The notes under the pieces are model-generated. The model saw only the letters and a list, made by a program, of their open reading frames with translations, ran no database searches and was not told the DNA's origin. From positions 47,000-110,999 of the forward strand of contig BAABNI010000013.1 in assembly GCA_040365065.1 (NCBI GenBank): 64,000 nucleotides of DNA, given 5' to 3'. Positions within the stretch are counted from its first letter, which is position 1. Each line of letters starts with the position of its first letter. The translations under genes were made by a program, and so were the position numbers. Below are positions 35,227 to 44,600 of the stretch, one piece after another. Source of the stretch: Pelagadaptatus aseana. Lineage in GTDB: Bacteria; Pseudomonadota; Gammaproteobacteria; Pseudomonadales; Cellvibrionaceae.

Positions 35227-35318
35227 CACTTTAACCAAGAAACTTTCCCCACATGATTCGCCTGAACCCTTCAGGCAACGGTAAAAGCATAGCACTGGTT
35301 AAGACCCTGCGGTTGCGG

Positions 35319-35654
35319 TCAGACAGAAAGCAGCGCTTTAAAACCCGACCACCAGTCATCCCGGGGCTGGCAATCGAAGCCGTCGAGGATCATATGAATA
35401 CTCAAGCCCAGACCATAGAGGCGGGTCTGGGCGGGCAGACACAGCAACAGATAGACAATCACCGGGCCAAGCCGGTGCAGCGGATGAAACCCGAGACTGC
35501 AACGCTGCGGGTCGTAAATGGGATTGGCCAGCAGATGATCGAGATCAACCAGCATGGTTGCCGCCATAATGACAAACGCCAGACGCCAACGGCTGCGAAA
35601 AAAAACCAGCGCCACCAACAGCGGCAGCAAAAAGTGTAGAGCAATATGAATCAT
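35319..35654 (-). CDS. DUF6122 membrane protein
   Basis: This small integral membrane protein (111 residues) has about four hydrophobic helices and the conserved VDLDHLLANPIYDPQRCSLGFHPLH block of DUF6122, split here by the helix boundary. His, Asp and Cys in that block look suited to bind metal, like the membrane-bound metal-dependent hydrolase clan, and a later HMILDGFDC repeats this style. Biochemical function is unknown. Confidence 0.75.
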   Translation of the reverse strand: MIHIALHFLLPLLVALVFFRSRWRLAFVIMAATMLVDLDHLLANPIYDPQRCSLGFHPLHRLGPVIVYLLLCLPAQTRLYGLGLSIHMILDGFDCQPRDDWWSGFKALLSV

Positions 35655-35723
35655 AGGCCGGGCATTATGCGGATCTGCGACAGCAGCGGCAAGTCGATCT
35701 TTGAGCCCCTGACTGGAACCAAA

Positions 35724-36497
35724 TCAGGACCCCAGCCACGCTTTCAGATCCAGCCACCACTGCCCCAGACGCTCGTGCCAATAGGCCCGCAGGCGATAAA
35801 AATTGCGCTCATCGGGCAGGTAGAAAAGCCAGTGATCCGGGCTCGGGTGATAATCGCGATTGGCCGGAGCCGCAATGGCTTTCAAGCCACGGGCTGTCAT
35901 CAATCGCATGGCTCTGGGCATATGGCTGGCCGAAGTCACCAGCAAAAAAGGCTGGTCGCCCACCAGCGATTCAATGGCCGCCGCCTCTGATTCAGTATCC
36001 ATTGGCTGCTCGATGCGCTGCAACACATCGGCGGCCAGACCCAATTCCTGAGCGGCCCGGAAGTAGACCTCTGCACTGCTGGTGCCGGCGTTAAACACCC
36101 CGCTGCCACTGAGCAACAACCGGGATTCAGGCAACAACCGCTGCAGCCGAATGCCCTCACTCAGACGCGCCAGCGAAGCCACGCCCAACTGCGCCAGTGC
36201 CGGCTGCCCCGGCTCGGCCCGATGCACACCACCACCGAGCACCACAATCCACTGCACCTGATTCTCTGGCAGCGCCAGATCCGGTGATCTGTATTGCCGC
36301 TCATAATCTGAGAACAGATAGAACCCCACCGGCGTTATGGTCAACAGCGCCAACACACAGATACCTCCAAGCGCGATGGCACCAAGCCGTTGTCGCAAGG
36401 ATTTAAAGCACAGGCAACATAACAACAGGCACAGAAAAAACGGCCAGGGCATCAGCAGGTTGCCAATGATTTTTTTCAGTAAAAATCCAAATTCCAT
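35724..36497 (-). CDS. YdcF/ElyC-type DUF218 envelope protein
   Basis: The 257-residue protein has two N-terminal membrane helices (residues about 15-60) and a DUF218 domain with VVLGGGVHR, ARLSEGIRLQRLLPESRLLLSGSG split in the middle, and TSASHMPRAMRLMTARG. ElyC of E. coli, the closest architectural match, affects peptidoglycan and enterobacterial-common-antigen lipid carrier use. Its enzymatic activity is unknown. It is 8 bases downstream of the LOG-family gene on the same strand. Confidence 0.85.
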   Translation of the reverse strand: MEFGFLLKKIIGNLLMPWPFFLCLLLCCLCFKSLRQRLGAIALGGICVLALLTITPVGFYLFSDYERQYRSPDLALPENQVQWIVVLGGGVHRAEPGQPALAQLGVASLARLSEGIRLQRLLPESRLLLSGSGVFNAGTSSAEVYFRAAQELGLAADVLQRIEQPMDTESEAAAIESLVGDQPFLLVTSASHMPRAMRLMTARGLKAIAAPANRDYHPSPDHWLFYLPDERNFYRLRAYWHERLGQWWLDLKAWLGS

Positions 36498-36505
36498 TTG
36501 GCGAG

Positions 36506-37408
36506 CTACTGCTCCTGTAAATGATTCAGCAAATATTGTTTGATGTCTCGCCAGGCCTCTTCGGCGGTGTCCACATAGCGGAACAGCCAGGTATCGGACG
36601 CCGAGATCATGCCTTCTTCAACCAGCACATCAAAGTTGATCAGCTTTTCCCAGTACTCGCGCCCGAAGATCAGAATCGGCAGCGGTTTGATCTTTTTGGT
36701 TTGCACCAGAGTCAGAGTTTCAAATAGTTCATCGAGGGTGCCGTAACCGCCGGGAAACACCACCAGTGCTCTGGCACGCAACAAAAAGTGCATTTTCCGC
36801 AGGGCGAAATAGTGAAACTGGAAACACAGGTCCGGGGTGATGTAGGGATTGGGCGTCTGCTCATGGGGCAACACAATATTGAGCCCGATGGACGCCCCAT
36901 CGGCGTCGTGGGCACCGCGATTGGCCGCTTCCATAATGCCGGGACCGCCACCGGTTACCACATGCAGTTGCGGCAAGCCGTCCTGACAGCAGGACTCGGT
37001 AATCAACCGCGCCAACTCGCGGGCCTGATGATAATAGTGAGAATTTGCCTTGAGACGTTTTGCCGCCGACAGCCTTTGTTGCAGCTCGGCAGAGTCGGGG
37101 TTGGCCGAAAGGGCACTCTCGGCCGCCTGTATCATCCGTTCACATTGGCCCGGCGAATTGAGACGAGCACTGCCAAAAATCGCAATGGTGTCCTCGATCT
37201 GATAATCCTGCAACGCCTGCTCGACCTTGGCCAACTCCAGCTGCAGGCGCACGCCGCGCTGCTCATCGTGCATGATGAATTCATCGTCGGTATACGCCAG
37301 TTGATAGGCACCGGAAAGCGCCTGTGGTGATGTCACCGGATCTTTTAAGGCGTGATGAACGTCTTCTTTGGCGCTGGGAAAAATTTTCTTATGCTTTTTG
37401 TCGTCCAT
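36506..37408 (-). CDS. LOG-family (TIGR00730-type) nucleotide hydrolase-like protein
   Basis: The 300-residue protein has the two signature motifs of the LOG/YgdH Rossmann family, GGGPGIMEAANRGA and PGGYGTLDELFETLT. Family members hydrolyse nucleoside 5'-monophosphates (as PpnN/YgdH does) or cytokinin ribotides. With about 100 residues in front of the Rossmann core it is closer to the larger LOG proteins than to YgdH (454 residues). The substrate is not defined. It probably forms an operon with the DUF218 gene. Confidence 0.87.
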   Translation of the reverse strand: MDDKKHKKIFPSAKEDVHHALKDPVTSPQALSGAYQLAYTDDEFIMHDEQRGVRLQLELAKVEQALQDYQIEDTIAIFGSARLNSPGQCERMIQAAESALSANPDSAELQQRLSAAKRLKANSHYYHQARELARLITESCCQDGLPQLHVVTGGGPGIMEAANRGAHDADGASIGLNIVLPHEQTPNPYITPDLCFQFHYFALRKMHFLLRARALVVFPGGYGTLDELFETLTLVQTKKIKPLPILIFGREYWEKLINFDVLVEEGMISASDTWLFRYVDTAEEAWRDIKQYLLNHLQEQ

Positions 37409-37431
37409 GGTCGCTCGCTTTTGTTTGGCTG

Positions 37432-37755
37432 CTATTCGCGACGCTTACCGCGCATCACATCGAGGCCCATGCCCATAATTTCAACACCGGTTTTGGCCAT
37501 GGTCTGGGTCGTTCCCTTGAGGGTATCGGTGGTGGGGATTTCGGTGACCGCCTGCAACACTCCCTGACGAACCGACTCGCGCACCTCCTTGGACAGCGAA
37601 TCCAATGCGATTTCGAGCTTTTCTTCAAACTCGACATCGATCTGCCGGCGTAGATCCGGTAACCAGATGCGCATGATCAGAAAGTAGGTTATCGACAGCG
37701 TAATGGCCGCCGAAGCAAACGCCGTAAAGAGAATCTCCAGTAACGTCATTGCCAT
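37432..37755 (-). CDS. Hypothetical membrane-anchored coiled-coil protein
   Basis: Of 107 residues, 5-25 form a membrane helix and about 35-75 are a charged amphipathic helix (VEFEEKLEIALDSLSKEVR). No family is recognised. The ATG at 37755 has GAGGAA 6 bases upstream, which favours it over the ATG at 37761. It lies 24 bases upstream of the LOG gene and 39 bases downstream of plsB on the same strand, so it is probably in their operon. Confidence 0.65.
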   Translation of the reverse strand: MAMTLLEILFTAFASAAITLSITYFLIMRIWLPDLRRQIDVEFEEKLEIALDSLSKEVRESVRQGVLQAVTEIPTTDTLKGTTQTMAKTGVEIMGMGLDVMRGKRRE

Positions 37756-37793
37756 ATCCATTTCCTCGCTTTAATCGGTCTTCATCGCCTTGA

Positions 37794-40283
37794 TCAATCC
37801 GGCAGGTCCGCCACCTGCATCACGTTGTACACCACTTCTACCGGTAACAGTTTATTGGCATCTTCCAGCTGTGACTGCAGTTCACTGTCAAACTCTATCA
37901 CGCCATCGTCGTTAACGGTGATGACCGACGCCTTACGCAGCGCTTCGATAAAGCGCCGGAACAGGGTCTTATCGAAAAATTCCGGCGCATCCAGACCATT
38001 GAGCAGGGACAGGCGCTGCGCCATCAATTGCGATTGCTGCTCCAACTCGTCAGCCTGACACTGGCCGCTGCCAAAGCGCACCAATACCGACAGGCCGATA
38101 AAGTAGCGTTCCAGCGCCGGCAGGGTAATATTGACCAGCAACTCCAGTTGCAGACGGGTTACCTGACCTTTCTCGGGAGCAAACCAGCGATCGTCGTCAC
38201 AGGTCACCAATTGGCGCTCGGCAAAAAACTGCAGCCAGAGTTCAACACTGTCGACCGCCTCTTCAACGGTCGGCATCAGAAACAGCTCATTGCGAATATA
38301 GGGATACACCTGCCGCATGCGTCTCTGCAGCAGGTACAAACTGGCACCATCGCCCTGTGCCACCAACGTTGCCACCAGTGACGGCAAGGCAAAAAGGTGC
38401 TGCACATTGTTGCGATAGTAAGACATGGACACCGTACTCTTACTGCTCAAGCCGTACAAATCACCCAGCGGCTGGGGAATGTGATGCAGGTATTCCATGG
38501 AGCCGGTGTACTCAATCCACTCATCAACATCGCCCAGTGGCAAACTGGTGTGCTCGTTGTAGCCGTGCACCTGTTGCATTTCCAGCAGCAGCGCCAGATG
38601 CTTTTTCAGCAACCGGCCATCAATGGCCTGACGGGAGGTTGCCAACAACGCCGTAGCCACCATATTGACCGGATTTAACGCCGCCGCGGCATTGATGCGA
38701 GTCACCAGCAAGGTGGCCAACTGATTGACAAAACCCGGCAACCACTCGGGTTTGTCGTCAGGGCCATAAGTGGTCTCACGCCACTTCGGTTGTTCGTTGT
38801 CGAGCAGGTTATTGAGATGAATCGCCTCACCAAAATTCAAATAGACCTTGCCGTTGTTTTTCAGCTTATTGACCGTCTTGGCCAAATCAAACAGGTTTTC
38901 TTTCTTCTTGGATTTACCGCGCAACTCACCCTGATAGGAGCTGCTTTCAAAGACTTTTTCGTAACCGATATAAACCGGCACAATCACGATCGGTTTGGTG
39001 TTGTCACGCAGGTGACTGCGCACCGTCATCGCCAGAGTGCCTGTGGCCGGTTTCAATGAGCGACCGGTGCGCGAGCGTCCGCCCTCAACAAAGTACTCCA
39101 CCGAAAAGCCACTGGTAAACAGATTGTGCAGGTACTCGTTGAATACCGCGGTATAGAGTTTGTCACCACCGAAACTGCGGCGAATAAAGAAGGCACCACA
39201 GCCGCGCAAGATGCGCCCGACCACCGGCATGTTCAAATTTTCCCCGGCGACAATGTGCGGCACATTGAGGCCGTGGTGGTACAGCTGATAACTCAGCAAC
39301 AGGTAATCGATGTGACTGCGGTGACAGGGAGCAAACACCAGTGAGTAATCTTTGGCCAGCTCGCGCACCGATTCAATGCCCCGCATTTCAATGCCGTGAT
39401 AGATCTTGTTCCAGACCCAGGACATGATGGCACTGAGAAATCGCACCGCGGTATTGGTCAGATCGGCGGCGATGGCATCAAAGTGTTTGCGCGCCAGTCT
39501 GGCCGCCTCGTCTTCGCTGATGCCCTGCTCCTCGGCGTATTGAGCGATGGCACCGCGAATGTGATCGGAGTGCATCACCTTGCCCGCCAGCAACCGCTTG
39601 CTGGACATATCCGGGCCAATCACCGCAGCCCGCACCCGACGAAAATGCACCTTCATCAGGCGACTGATTTTTTTCACCAGCAGGCTGTAATCTTCAGAGC
39701 TGCTATCACTTTCGGTTTCTACCAGGCTGCGCAGCGAAACCGGGTCATTGATTTCAAAATAGGTGTTGCGACCGTTGATCAGAACGGTCAAAAACTTTTT
39801 GAAGCGCCCCATCATTTTCCAGTTACTGTCGAGCAACACCTTGATGGGGTTGGTGCTGTTATCTGCCGCGCGTCCCCAGTAAAGCGCCACCGGCAACAGG
39901 ATAAAGTCGCTATCCGGATCCTCATCCAACTCCGACAGCAGGCGCTCAAGGTTATCCGCCAACTGGTCTTCGCCCCGGCCGAACAGCGGCTTGCGATCGC
40001 GGATCGCCAACAGCGGACGCCGACCCTGCATTTCACCATCGTCAATCCGCTCCAGCGCCGAGGGCAAACCGTGCTTGCGGCACTGGCGATCGAGCACCAG
40101 CAGATCGGCCAGGGAGTTATGCTCCAGCACATAGATCAGCTGTTTGCCATCGGCCAATTGCTTATTTAATGCCGACACATCGGTGTGGTGAGGGTTATCT
40201 CCTACCCGGACCCACCAGAACATAATGGCTTGTATAAGGCGACTGAAAAGGTCGTTGATAAAATTCATAAACTTGGGAACCAC
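37794..40283 (-). CDS. plsB: Glycerol-3-phosphate acyltransferase
   Basis: This 829-residue protein has the four acyltransferase blocks: HRSHIDYLLLSY (catalytic HxxxxD), RRSFGGDKLY, FVEGGRSRTGRSL and IVPVYIGYEKVFE. Length matches E. coli PlsB (807). It transfers an acyl group from ACP or CoA to glycerol-3-phosphate, the first step of phospholipid synthesis, at the inner membrane. Two other C-terminal helical regions are conserved in outline. It lies 18 bases downstream of the ABC1-kinase gene, which suggests a shared transcript. The usual plsY partner gene is missing from its normal place at the folB-tsaD locus. Confidence 0.95.
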   Translation of the reverse strand: MVPKFMNFINDLFSRLIQAIMFWWVRVGDNPHHTDVSALNKQLADGKQLIYVLEHNSLADLLVLDRQCRKHGLPSALERIDDGEMQGRRPLLAIRDRKPLFGRGEDQLADNLERLLSELDEDPDSDFILLPVALYWGRAADNSTNPIKVLLDSNWKMMGRFKKFLTVLINGRNTYFEINDPVSLRSLVETESDSSSEDYSLLVKKISRLMKVHFRRVRAAVIGPDMSSKRLLAGKVMHSDHIRGAIAQYAEEQGISEDEAARLARKHFDAIAADLTNTAVRFLSAIMSWVWNKIYHGIEMRGIESVRELAKDYSLVFAPCHRSHIDYLLLSYQLYHHGLNVPHIVAGENLNMPVVGRILRGCGAFFIRRSFGGDKLYTAVFNEYLHNLFTSGFSVEYFVEGGRSRTGRSLKPATGTLAMTVRSHLRDNTKPIVIVPVYIGYEKVFESSSYQGELRGKSKKKENLFDLAKTVNKLKNNGKVYLNFGEAIHLNNLLDNEQPKWRETTYGPDDKPEWLPGFVNQLATLLVTRINAAAALNPVNMVATALLATSRQAIDGRLLKKHLALLLEMQQVHGYNEHTSLPLGDVDEWIEYTGSMEYLHHIPQPLGDLYGLSSKSTVSMSYYRNNVQHLFALPSLVATLVAQGDGASLYLLQRRMRQVYPYIRNELFLMPTVEEAVDSVELWLQFFAERQLVTCDDDRWFAPEKGQVTRLQLELLVNITLPALERYFIGLSVLVRFGSGQCQADELEQQSQLMAQRLSLLNGLDAPEFFDKTLFRRFIEALRKASVITVNDDGVIEFDSELQSQLEDANKLLPVEVVYNVMQVADLPD

Positions 40284-40300
40284 ATCAGATCAAATTTGTT

Positions 40301-41668
40301 TCAATGGAGGTAATCGGCCAGCCACTGCGGGGGAGACAATTCGGCGTCCAGTGTCGTCATGACATTATAGACGCCCAGCAACTTGCGACTGATAAATGCA
40401 AACTCTTTGGGCGGCATTTCAAAGTCCGTGGTCATCGCCTGTTTGGCTCCGACCTTGGCTGCCCGCTTGGGCAAACCGCTGTGCGCCCAACGGTAGTCAC
40501 CCTGTTCATTGAGGGCACCTTCGGGCAAGTCATCCGGGTGATAGTTCAACGGCTCGATGATTTGCAGCAACAGGGTGGAGAAGCGCTCCTGGGCATTGCG
40601 GCTGCTGTCGCGACGCAACAGTGACATCCCCAGAATGCCGGCAATCACCTGCTCGCGGTCTTTTTGAAACGCGCCGCGAATCATGGTTTTTAAAGGCTCG
40701 AAAAACGCTTCGGGGTAACTGCAAACGGCACCAAAATCCAACAGCACCAGTTTGTCATCTTCACCCTCGGGATCAATCTGCACCCGGTAATTGCCAAAAT
40801 TGGGGTCTGTCTGCATTTCATGCCAGTCAAACACCTCTTTAAAGAACAGATGCAGAAAGGCCTCCGCCAGACGATTGCGTCGCGCCTGGGAAAGCGCCTG
40901 AACTTCCGGAGAATTAAAGGCATAGCCCGACTCAAAGCTTTGCACCAGCACTCTGGGACTGCTCCAGTCCTCATAAACCCGGGGCACCCTGAGCATCGGA
41001 TCGCCCTTTAACCGCTCAGCAAAGCGGCGCATGGCGGAGGCTTCCAGCTCGTAATCCACCTCCTGATGCAACACCCGTCGCACCTCACCAAGCCAGTCTT
41101 CAAACTCATCGCCCATTTTGATCAGGCGCGCCACCTTCAGCATCTGGGTTACCGCATCGAGATCGGTATCAATGGCATCGGCCACCCCCGGGTACTGAAC
41201 TTTGAGGCACAGGGGAACGCCATCGAGGGTCGCCTTGTGCACCTGACTGAGGGAGGCGGCACCCAGTGGATGAGTATCGATCTGCAGCTTCTGGCGATGG
41301 GCATCGTCCAGCTCTTCGGCCAGCACCTCTTCTATCACATCCCAGTGAACCGGGTGGGTTTGCTCTTCGAGCTTGCGAAAGGCCAGCGCCACTTCATCGG
41401 GCAACACATAGTCACCGTAGAGCGCCATCACTTGCCCTACCTTGACCACCCCGCCTTTGAGCTTGCCCAGATCATCGGCCAACTGGGAGGCATTGTTCGC
41501 CAGCACTTCGCGGCGGTGCGCCTGCCGCTTGTCTTTGGATTTCAGCAACCCGCCCCACAGCTGGGTGGTGGCCCGGGCTCCGGTTTTAACACCCACCCCG
41601 GCCAGACTCAGGCGACGCTCAAGCTTGCCGGTTTTGAGACGCTTGATGTGGGATTTGGACTTCTTCAT
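40301..41668 (-). CDS. ABC1/AarF-type atypical kinase (UbiB-like), paralogue 2
   Basis: The 455-residue protein has VVKVGQVMALYGD (KxGQ), GAASLSQVHKA, LCLKVQYPG, QTDPNFGNYR and LLDFGAVCSYPE, the ABC1-kinase core. There are no evident C-terminal membrane helices, so it is not UbiB proper. It is a distant paralogue of 17414. The ATG at 41668 has AAGGG 6 bases upstream; an earlier ATG at 41710 overlaps the divergent promoter region. Proximity to plsB may hint at a role in lipid homeostasis (inference). Confidence 0.85.
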   Translation of the reverse strand: MKKSKSHIKRLKTGKLERRLSLAGVGVKTGARATTQLWGGLLKSKDKRQAHRREVLANNASQLADDLGKLKGGVVKVGQVMALYGDYVLPDEVALAFRKLEEQTHPVHWDVIEEVLAEELDDAHRQKLQIDTHPLGAASLSQVHKATLDGVPLCLKVQYPGVADAIDTDLDAVTQMLKVARLIKMGDEFEDWLGEVRRVLHQEVDYELEASAMRRFAERLKGDPMLRVPRVYEDWSSPRVLVQSFESGYAFNSPEVQALSQARRNRLAEAFLHLFFKEVFDWHEMQTDPNFGNYRVQIDPEGEDDKLVLLDFGAVCSYPEAFFEPLKTMIRGAFQKDREQVIAGILGMSLLRRDSSRNAQERFSTLLLQIIEPLNYHPDDLPEGALNEQGDYRWAHSGLPKRAAKVGAKQAMTTDFEMPPKEFAFISRKLLGVYNVMTTLDAELSPPQWLADYLH

Positions 41669-41705
41669 AACAACCCTTGGACAGGTAAAAAACAGGCCGA
41701 ACCTT

Positions 41706-41740
41706 AACACATATGTGTTTGTGACTTGATATCAATCACA
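41706..41740 (+). promoter_or_regulatory. Two adjacent palindromes in a divergent promoter region
   Basis: AACACATATGTGTT (41706-41719) is a perfect 14-bp palindrome. It abuts TGTGACTTGAT with ATCAATCACA (41720-41740), a 21-bp palindrome with one mismatch pair. They lie between the ABC1-kinase gene and the acetyl-CoA hydrolase gene and may be operators. The second does not have CRP or FNR spacing. Confidence 0.55.
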
Positions 41741-41812
41741 TATTTGGTGCTCACTAATGCTATAAAAGACGCATCCATAACAATAAACCGAAAAAACGGA
41801 TTGAAAGCCACC

Positions 41813-43978
41813 ATGAGCGAGTCACTGAGCAACTCTCTGGAAACGGTCGTCGACCAGATCATCGAACGCTGCGGACCACACGTTAAACTGTTTATTCCGC
41901 TGGGCCTGGGCAAGCCGGCCCAGCTGACCAACGCCCTGTACCAGCGGGTCAAAGCCAGCCCAAATCTGCAACTCACCCTCCTGACCGCCCTGACACTGGA
42001 GCGCCCTAGCCCCGGCAAGGGCCTGCAAAAAGCTTATCTGGAGCCTATTTTCGAGCGCATCTTTGGCGGTTTTGTCGGCTATGACTACATGGCGGATATT
42101 CGCAAGGGTGCAATCCCGGACAACGTCACCGTGCACGAATTCTTTGTTAAATCCGGTGGTCTGATCAATGTCCCCAGCGTGCAGCAGAATTACATTTCGT
42201 CCAACTACACCCACGCGGCCAGAGACGCCCTGCATATGGGCGTCAACTGCATTGCCCAGGTAGTGGCCGTACAAGGCGACCAGCGGGACAAAATTTCTTT
42301 TGGCTGCAACCCTGAAATCACCCTCAACGCCATGGCCCAGGCCGAAAAACTGGGGTTAAAGCGCCCTGTGCTGGTTGGCCAGATCCACCACCAACTGCCC
42401 TACATGGGCAACGACGCCGAAGTCAGTGCCGACACCTTTGATCTGTTGCTGGATAACCCGGACTATTCCACCCGCCTGTTCGGCGCCCCCAATATGCCGG
42501 TGACCATGAACGACTTTCTGATTGGCCTCTACGCCAGCCGCCTGATGAAAGACGGCGGCACCCTGCAAATCGGCATCGGCGCCCTGGGTGATGCCGTGGC
42601 CTACGGGCTGAAATTCCGCCACGAGCATAACGACCAATACCACCAGCTGATGCAAGAGCTTCAGGTCCAGCAGCGGTTTGGCGAGGTCACCAGTCACTGG
42701 GGTGAAGACGATACTTTCGAGCAGGGCATCTATGGCAGCAGTGAGATGTTTGTCGATGGCTTCCTCTACCTGATGAAAGCCGGGGTATTGAAGAAACACG
42801 TGTACCCGGATCTGCGCCTGCAGCAATGGGCCAATCAGCATCCGGAGGCCAGCCCCAAAGGCGGTGCCATAGCGCTGACGCCCGAGGCATTCAGGCAATG
42901 GCTAAGCGATGGCGTCATTCCATCCACGCTGACTGCCGAGGAAGTATCGCGACTGCACACACTGGGCATCCTCAACCAAAACTGCCAGTGGCAAGACAGC
43001 GGTATCGTTGTTGACGGCCAAACCTTCGAGCGAGCCGATCTGACAGACCCGGCATTGCTCGACGCCATTTGCCAGCGGGGTTTGGGCGAGCAACTCAACA
43101 GCACGTTTATGCACGGCGGCTTTTTTCTGGGCCCCAACCAGTTTTATCAGGAATTGAGAGAGCTGAGCGAAACCGAACAGCGCGGCATCAATATGACCGA
43201 CATCCGCTATATGAATCACCTCTACGACAATGAGGAACTCAAGCGGGCCCAGCGCCAGCACGCACGTTTTATCAATACCTGCTTTACCGTCAGCCTGATG
43301 GGGGCAGCCACCTCGGACGCCCTCGAAAACGGCCAGGTGGTCAGTGGCGTGGGCGGCCAGTATAACTTCGTCAGTCAGGCCCATGAGCTCGATGGCGGGC
43401 GCTCAATCCTGATGATCAAAGCTACCCGCGAGAAAAACGGCGTGGTCAGCTCCAACATTGTGCCCCACTACGGCCACGTCACCATCCCCAAACACCTGCG
43501 CGACATTTACATCAGCGAATACGGCATTGCCGACGTCCGGGGCAAATGCGATGCGGATATCGTCAAAGCCATGCTCAATATTGCTGACTCGCGTTTCCAA
43601 CCGGAGCTGCTGGCCGAAGCCAAACGCTCGGGCAAGCTACCAGACGATTACCAGATCCCGGAGATCCATCGTCACAACACCCCCGAACATCTGGCGCAGA
43701 TCTGGCAACGGAGCAATGGTGCCAGCGCCTTTCCGGCGTTCCCCTTCGGCTCGGAATTTACCCCTCTGGAACAACAGCTCGGCAAGGCCCTGAAGCATCT
43801 GGCTGCGGCAAAGAGCAGTAAACTGGCGCTGTTCAAATTGATTTGGCAAGGGCGCGATCAGGCCGAAGCAGCCACCCCTTACATGGAGAGAATGGGACTG
43901 ATGTCGCCGGCAGGTCTGGCACAGAAAATGGAAGCGATGGCACTCAAGGGTGCCCTCAGGGCCACCGGGGTGATCTGA
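41813..43978 (+). CDS. Large acetyl-CoA hydrolase/CoA-transferase family protein
   Basis: The protein has 721 residues against roughly 430-550 for usual members. The N-half holds the CoA-transferase-like domain (QIGIGALGDAVAYGL); residues about 480-610 hold the C-terminal domain with VSGVGGQYNFVSQA and ISEYGIADVRGK. The candidate catalytic Glu is residue 505, in SDALENGQ, directly before the SGVGGQ loop, where usual members have a longer insert. About 110 extra C-terminal residues follow. The family hydrolyses acyl-CoA or moves CoA between acids such as acetate and succinate. ATG 41813 has GAAAG 7 bases upstream. Confidence 0.85.
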   Translation: MSESLSNSLETVVDQIIERCGPHVKLFIPLGLGKPAQLTNALYQRVKASPNLQLTLLTALTLERPSPGKGLQKAYLEPIFERIFGGFVGYDYMADIRKGAIPDNVTVHEFFVKSGGLINVPSVQQNYISSNYTHAARDALHMGVNCIAQVVAVQGDQRDKISFGCNPEITLNAMAQAEKLGLKRPVLVGQIHHQLPYMGNDAEVSADTFDLLLDNPDYSTRLFGAPNMPVTMNDFLIGLYASRLMKDGGTLQIGIGALGDAVAYGLKFRHEHNDQYHQLMQELQVQQRFGEVTSHWGEDDTFEQGIYGSSEMFVDGFLYLMKAGVLKKHVYPDLRLQQWANQHPEASPKGGAIALTPEAFRQWLSDGVIPSTLTAEEVSRLHTLGILNQNCQWQDSGIVVDGQTFERADLTDPALLDAICQRGLGEQLNSTFMHGGFFLGPNQFYQELRELSETEQRGINMTDIRYMNHLYDNEELKRAQRQHARFINTCFTVSLMGAATSDALENGQVVSGVGGQYNFVSQAHELDGGRSILMIKATREKNGVVSSNIVPHYGHVTIPKHLRDIYISEYGIADVRGKCDADIVKAMLNIADSRFQPELLAEAKRSGKLPDDYQIPEIHRHNTPEHLAQIWQRSNGASAFPAFPFGSEFTPLEQQLGKALKHLAAAKSSKLALFKLIWQGRDQAEAATPYMERMGLMSPAGLAQKMEAMALKGALRATGVI

Positions 43979-44332
43979 TCAGACCAGTTTGTAAGCCACC
44001 AGACGAACGGACTCGTCACCGAGGGCCAGCTGCAAAATATGCATAAAAATGCTGATGCGCTGGCCCGATTTACTCACGGCAACCGCCTGATAATCAGAAT
44101 TCTGTTTGCGGGAAAGGTGCTTGGTAATCTCGGAGAAAGACGCCACATCAAACAATCGCCAGGCGTTCATGCCCAGCATTTCACTGACGCTATAGCCAAA
44201 ATCCCGCTCTGTGTCATCGGTCACAGCCAGCACAATACTGTCCTGATGCAAGCCAAAAATACTGAAGCCCTGCTCACGTAAACTGCGGCACTCAGCCTCG
44301 AAATGATTTAACAGCGACTGCGATGGTTCCAT
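43979..44332 (-). CDS. Stand-alone PAS-domain protein
   Basis: The 117-residue product is essentially a single PAS domain: FSIFGLHQDSIVLAVTDD then GYSVSEMLGMNAWRLFD, a typical PAS strand-helix start, and a C-terminal RISIFMHILQLALG strand pair. No kinase, cyclase or DNA-binding domain is attached, so it may act as a small sensor in complex with another protein. It is convergent with the acetyl-CoA hydrolase gene, and their stop codons abut. Confidence 0.72.
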   Translation of the reverse strand: MEPSQSLLNHFEAECRSLREQGFSIFGLHQDSIVLAVTDDTERDFGYSVSEMLGMNAWRLFDVASFSEITKHLSRKQNSDYQAVAVSKSGQRISIFMHILQLALGDESVRLVAYKLV

Positions 44333-44600
44333 CTGTTCTCATCCCACTCAGCCGGCAACTGCCCTGCGCGAGTGAAGCTATCCCCCAAAATTATCTCCGG
44401 GAATTATGCTGACACAGGCACAGCAAAACAAGTCATATGCCGCCAACGAATACCCCCAGCCGACCGACTGTCGGCGTGAACCTAAACGTCAACAGGCTTA
44501 AAGAAAATGCCTATTGCACGACATCTCCAGCTCTGCTGGAATTGATCACTTATTGCCCATAGATAATACCAACATCAGCTATAACAATAACGGAGCACAC

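Noticed and set aside
41720..41740. CRP or FNR site
   Set aside because: TGTGA and TCACA are 11 bases apart instead of 6, and TTGAT/ATCAA have no 4-base spacer; kept only as an unassigned palindrome.
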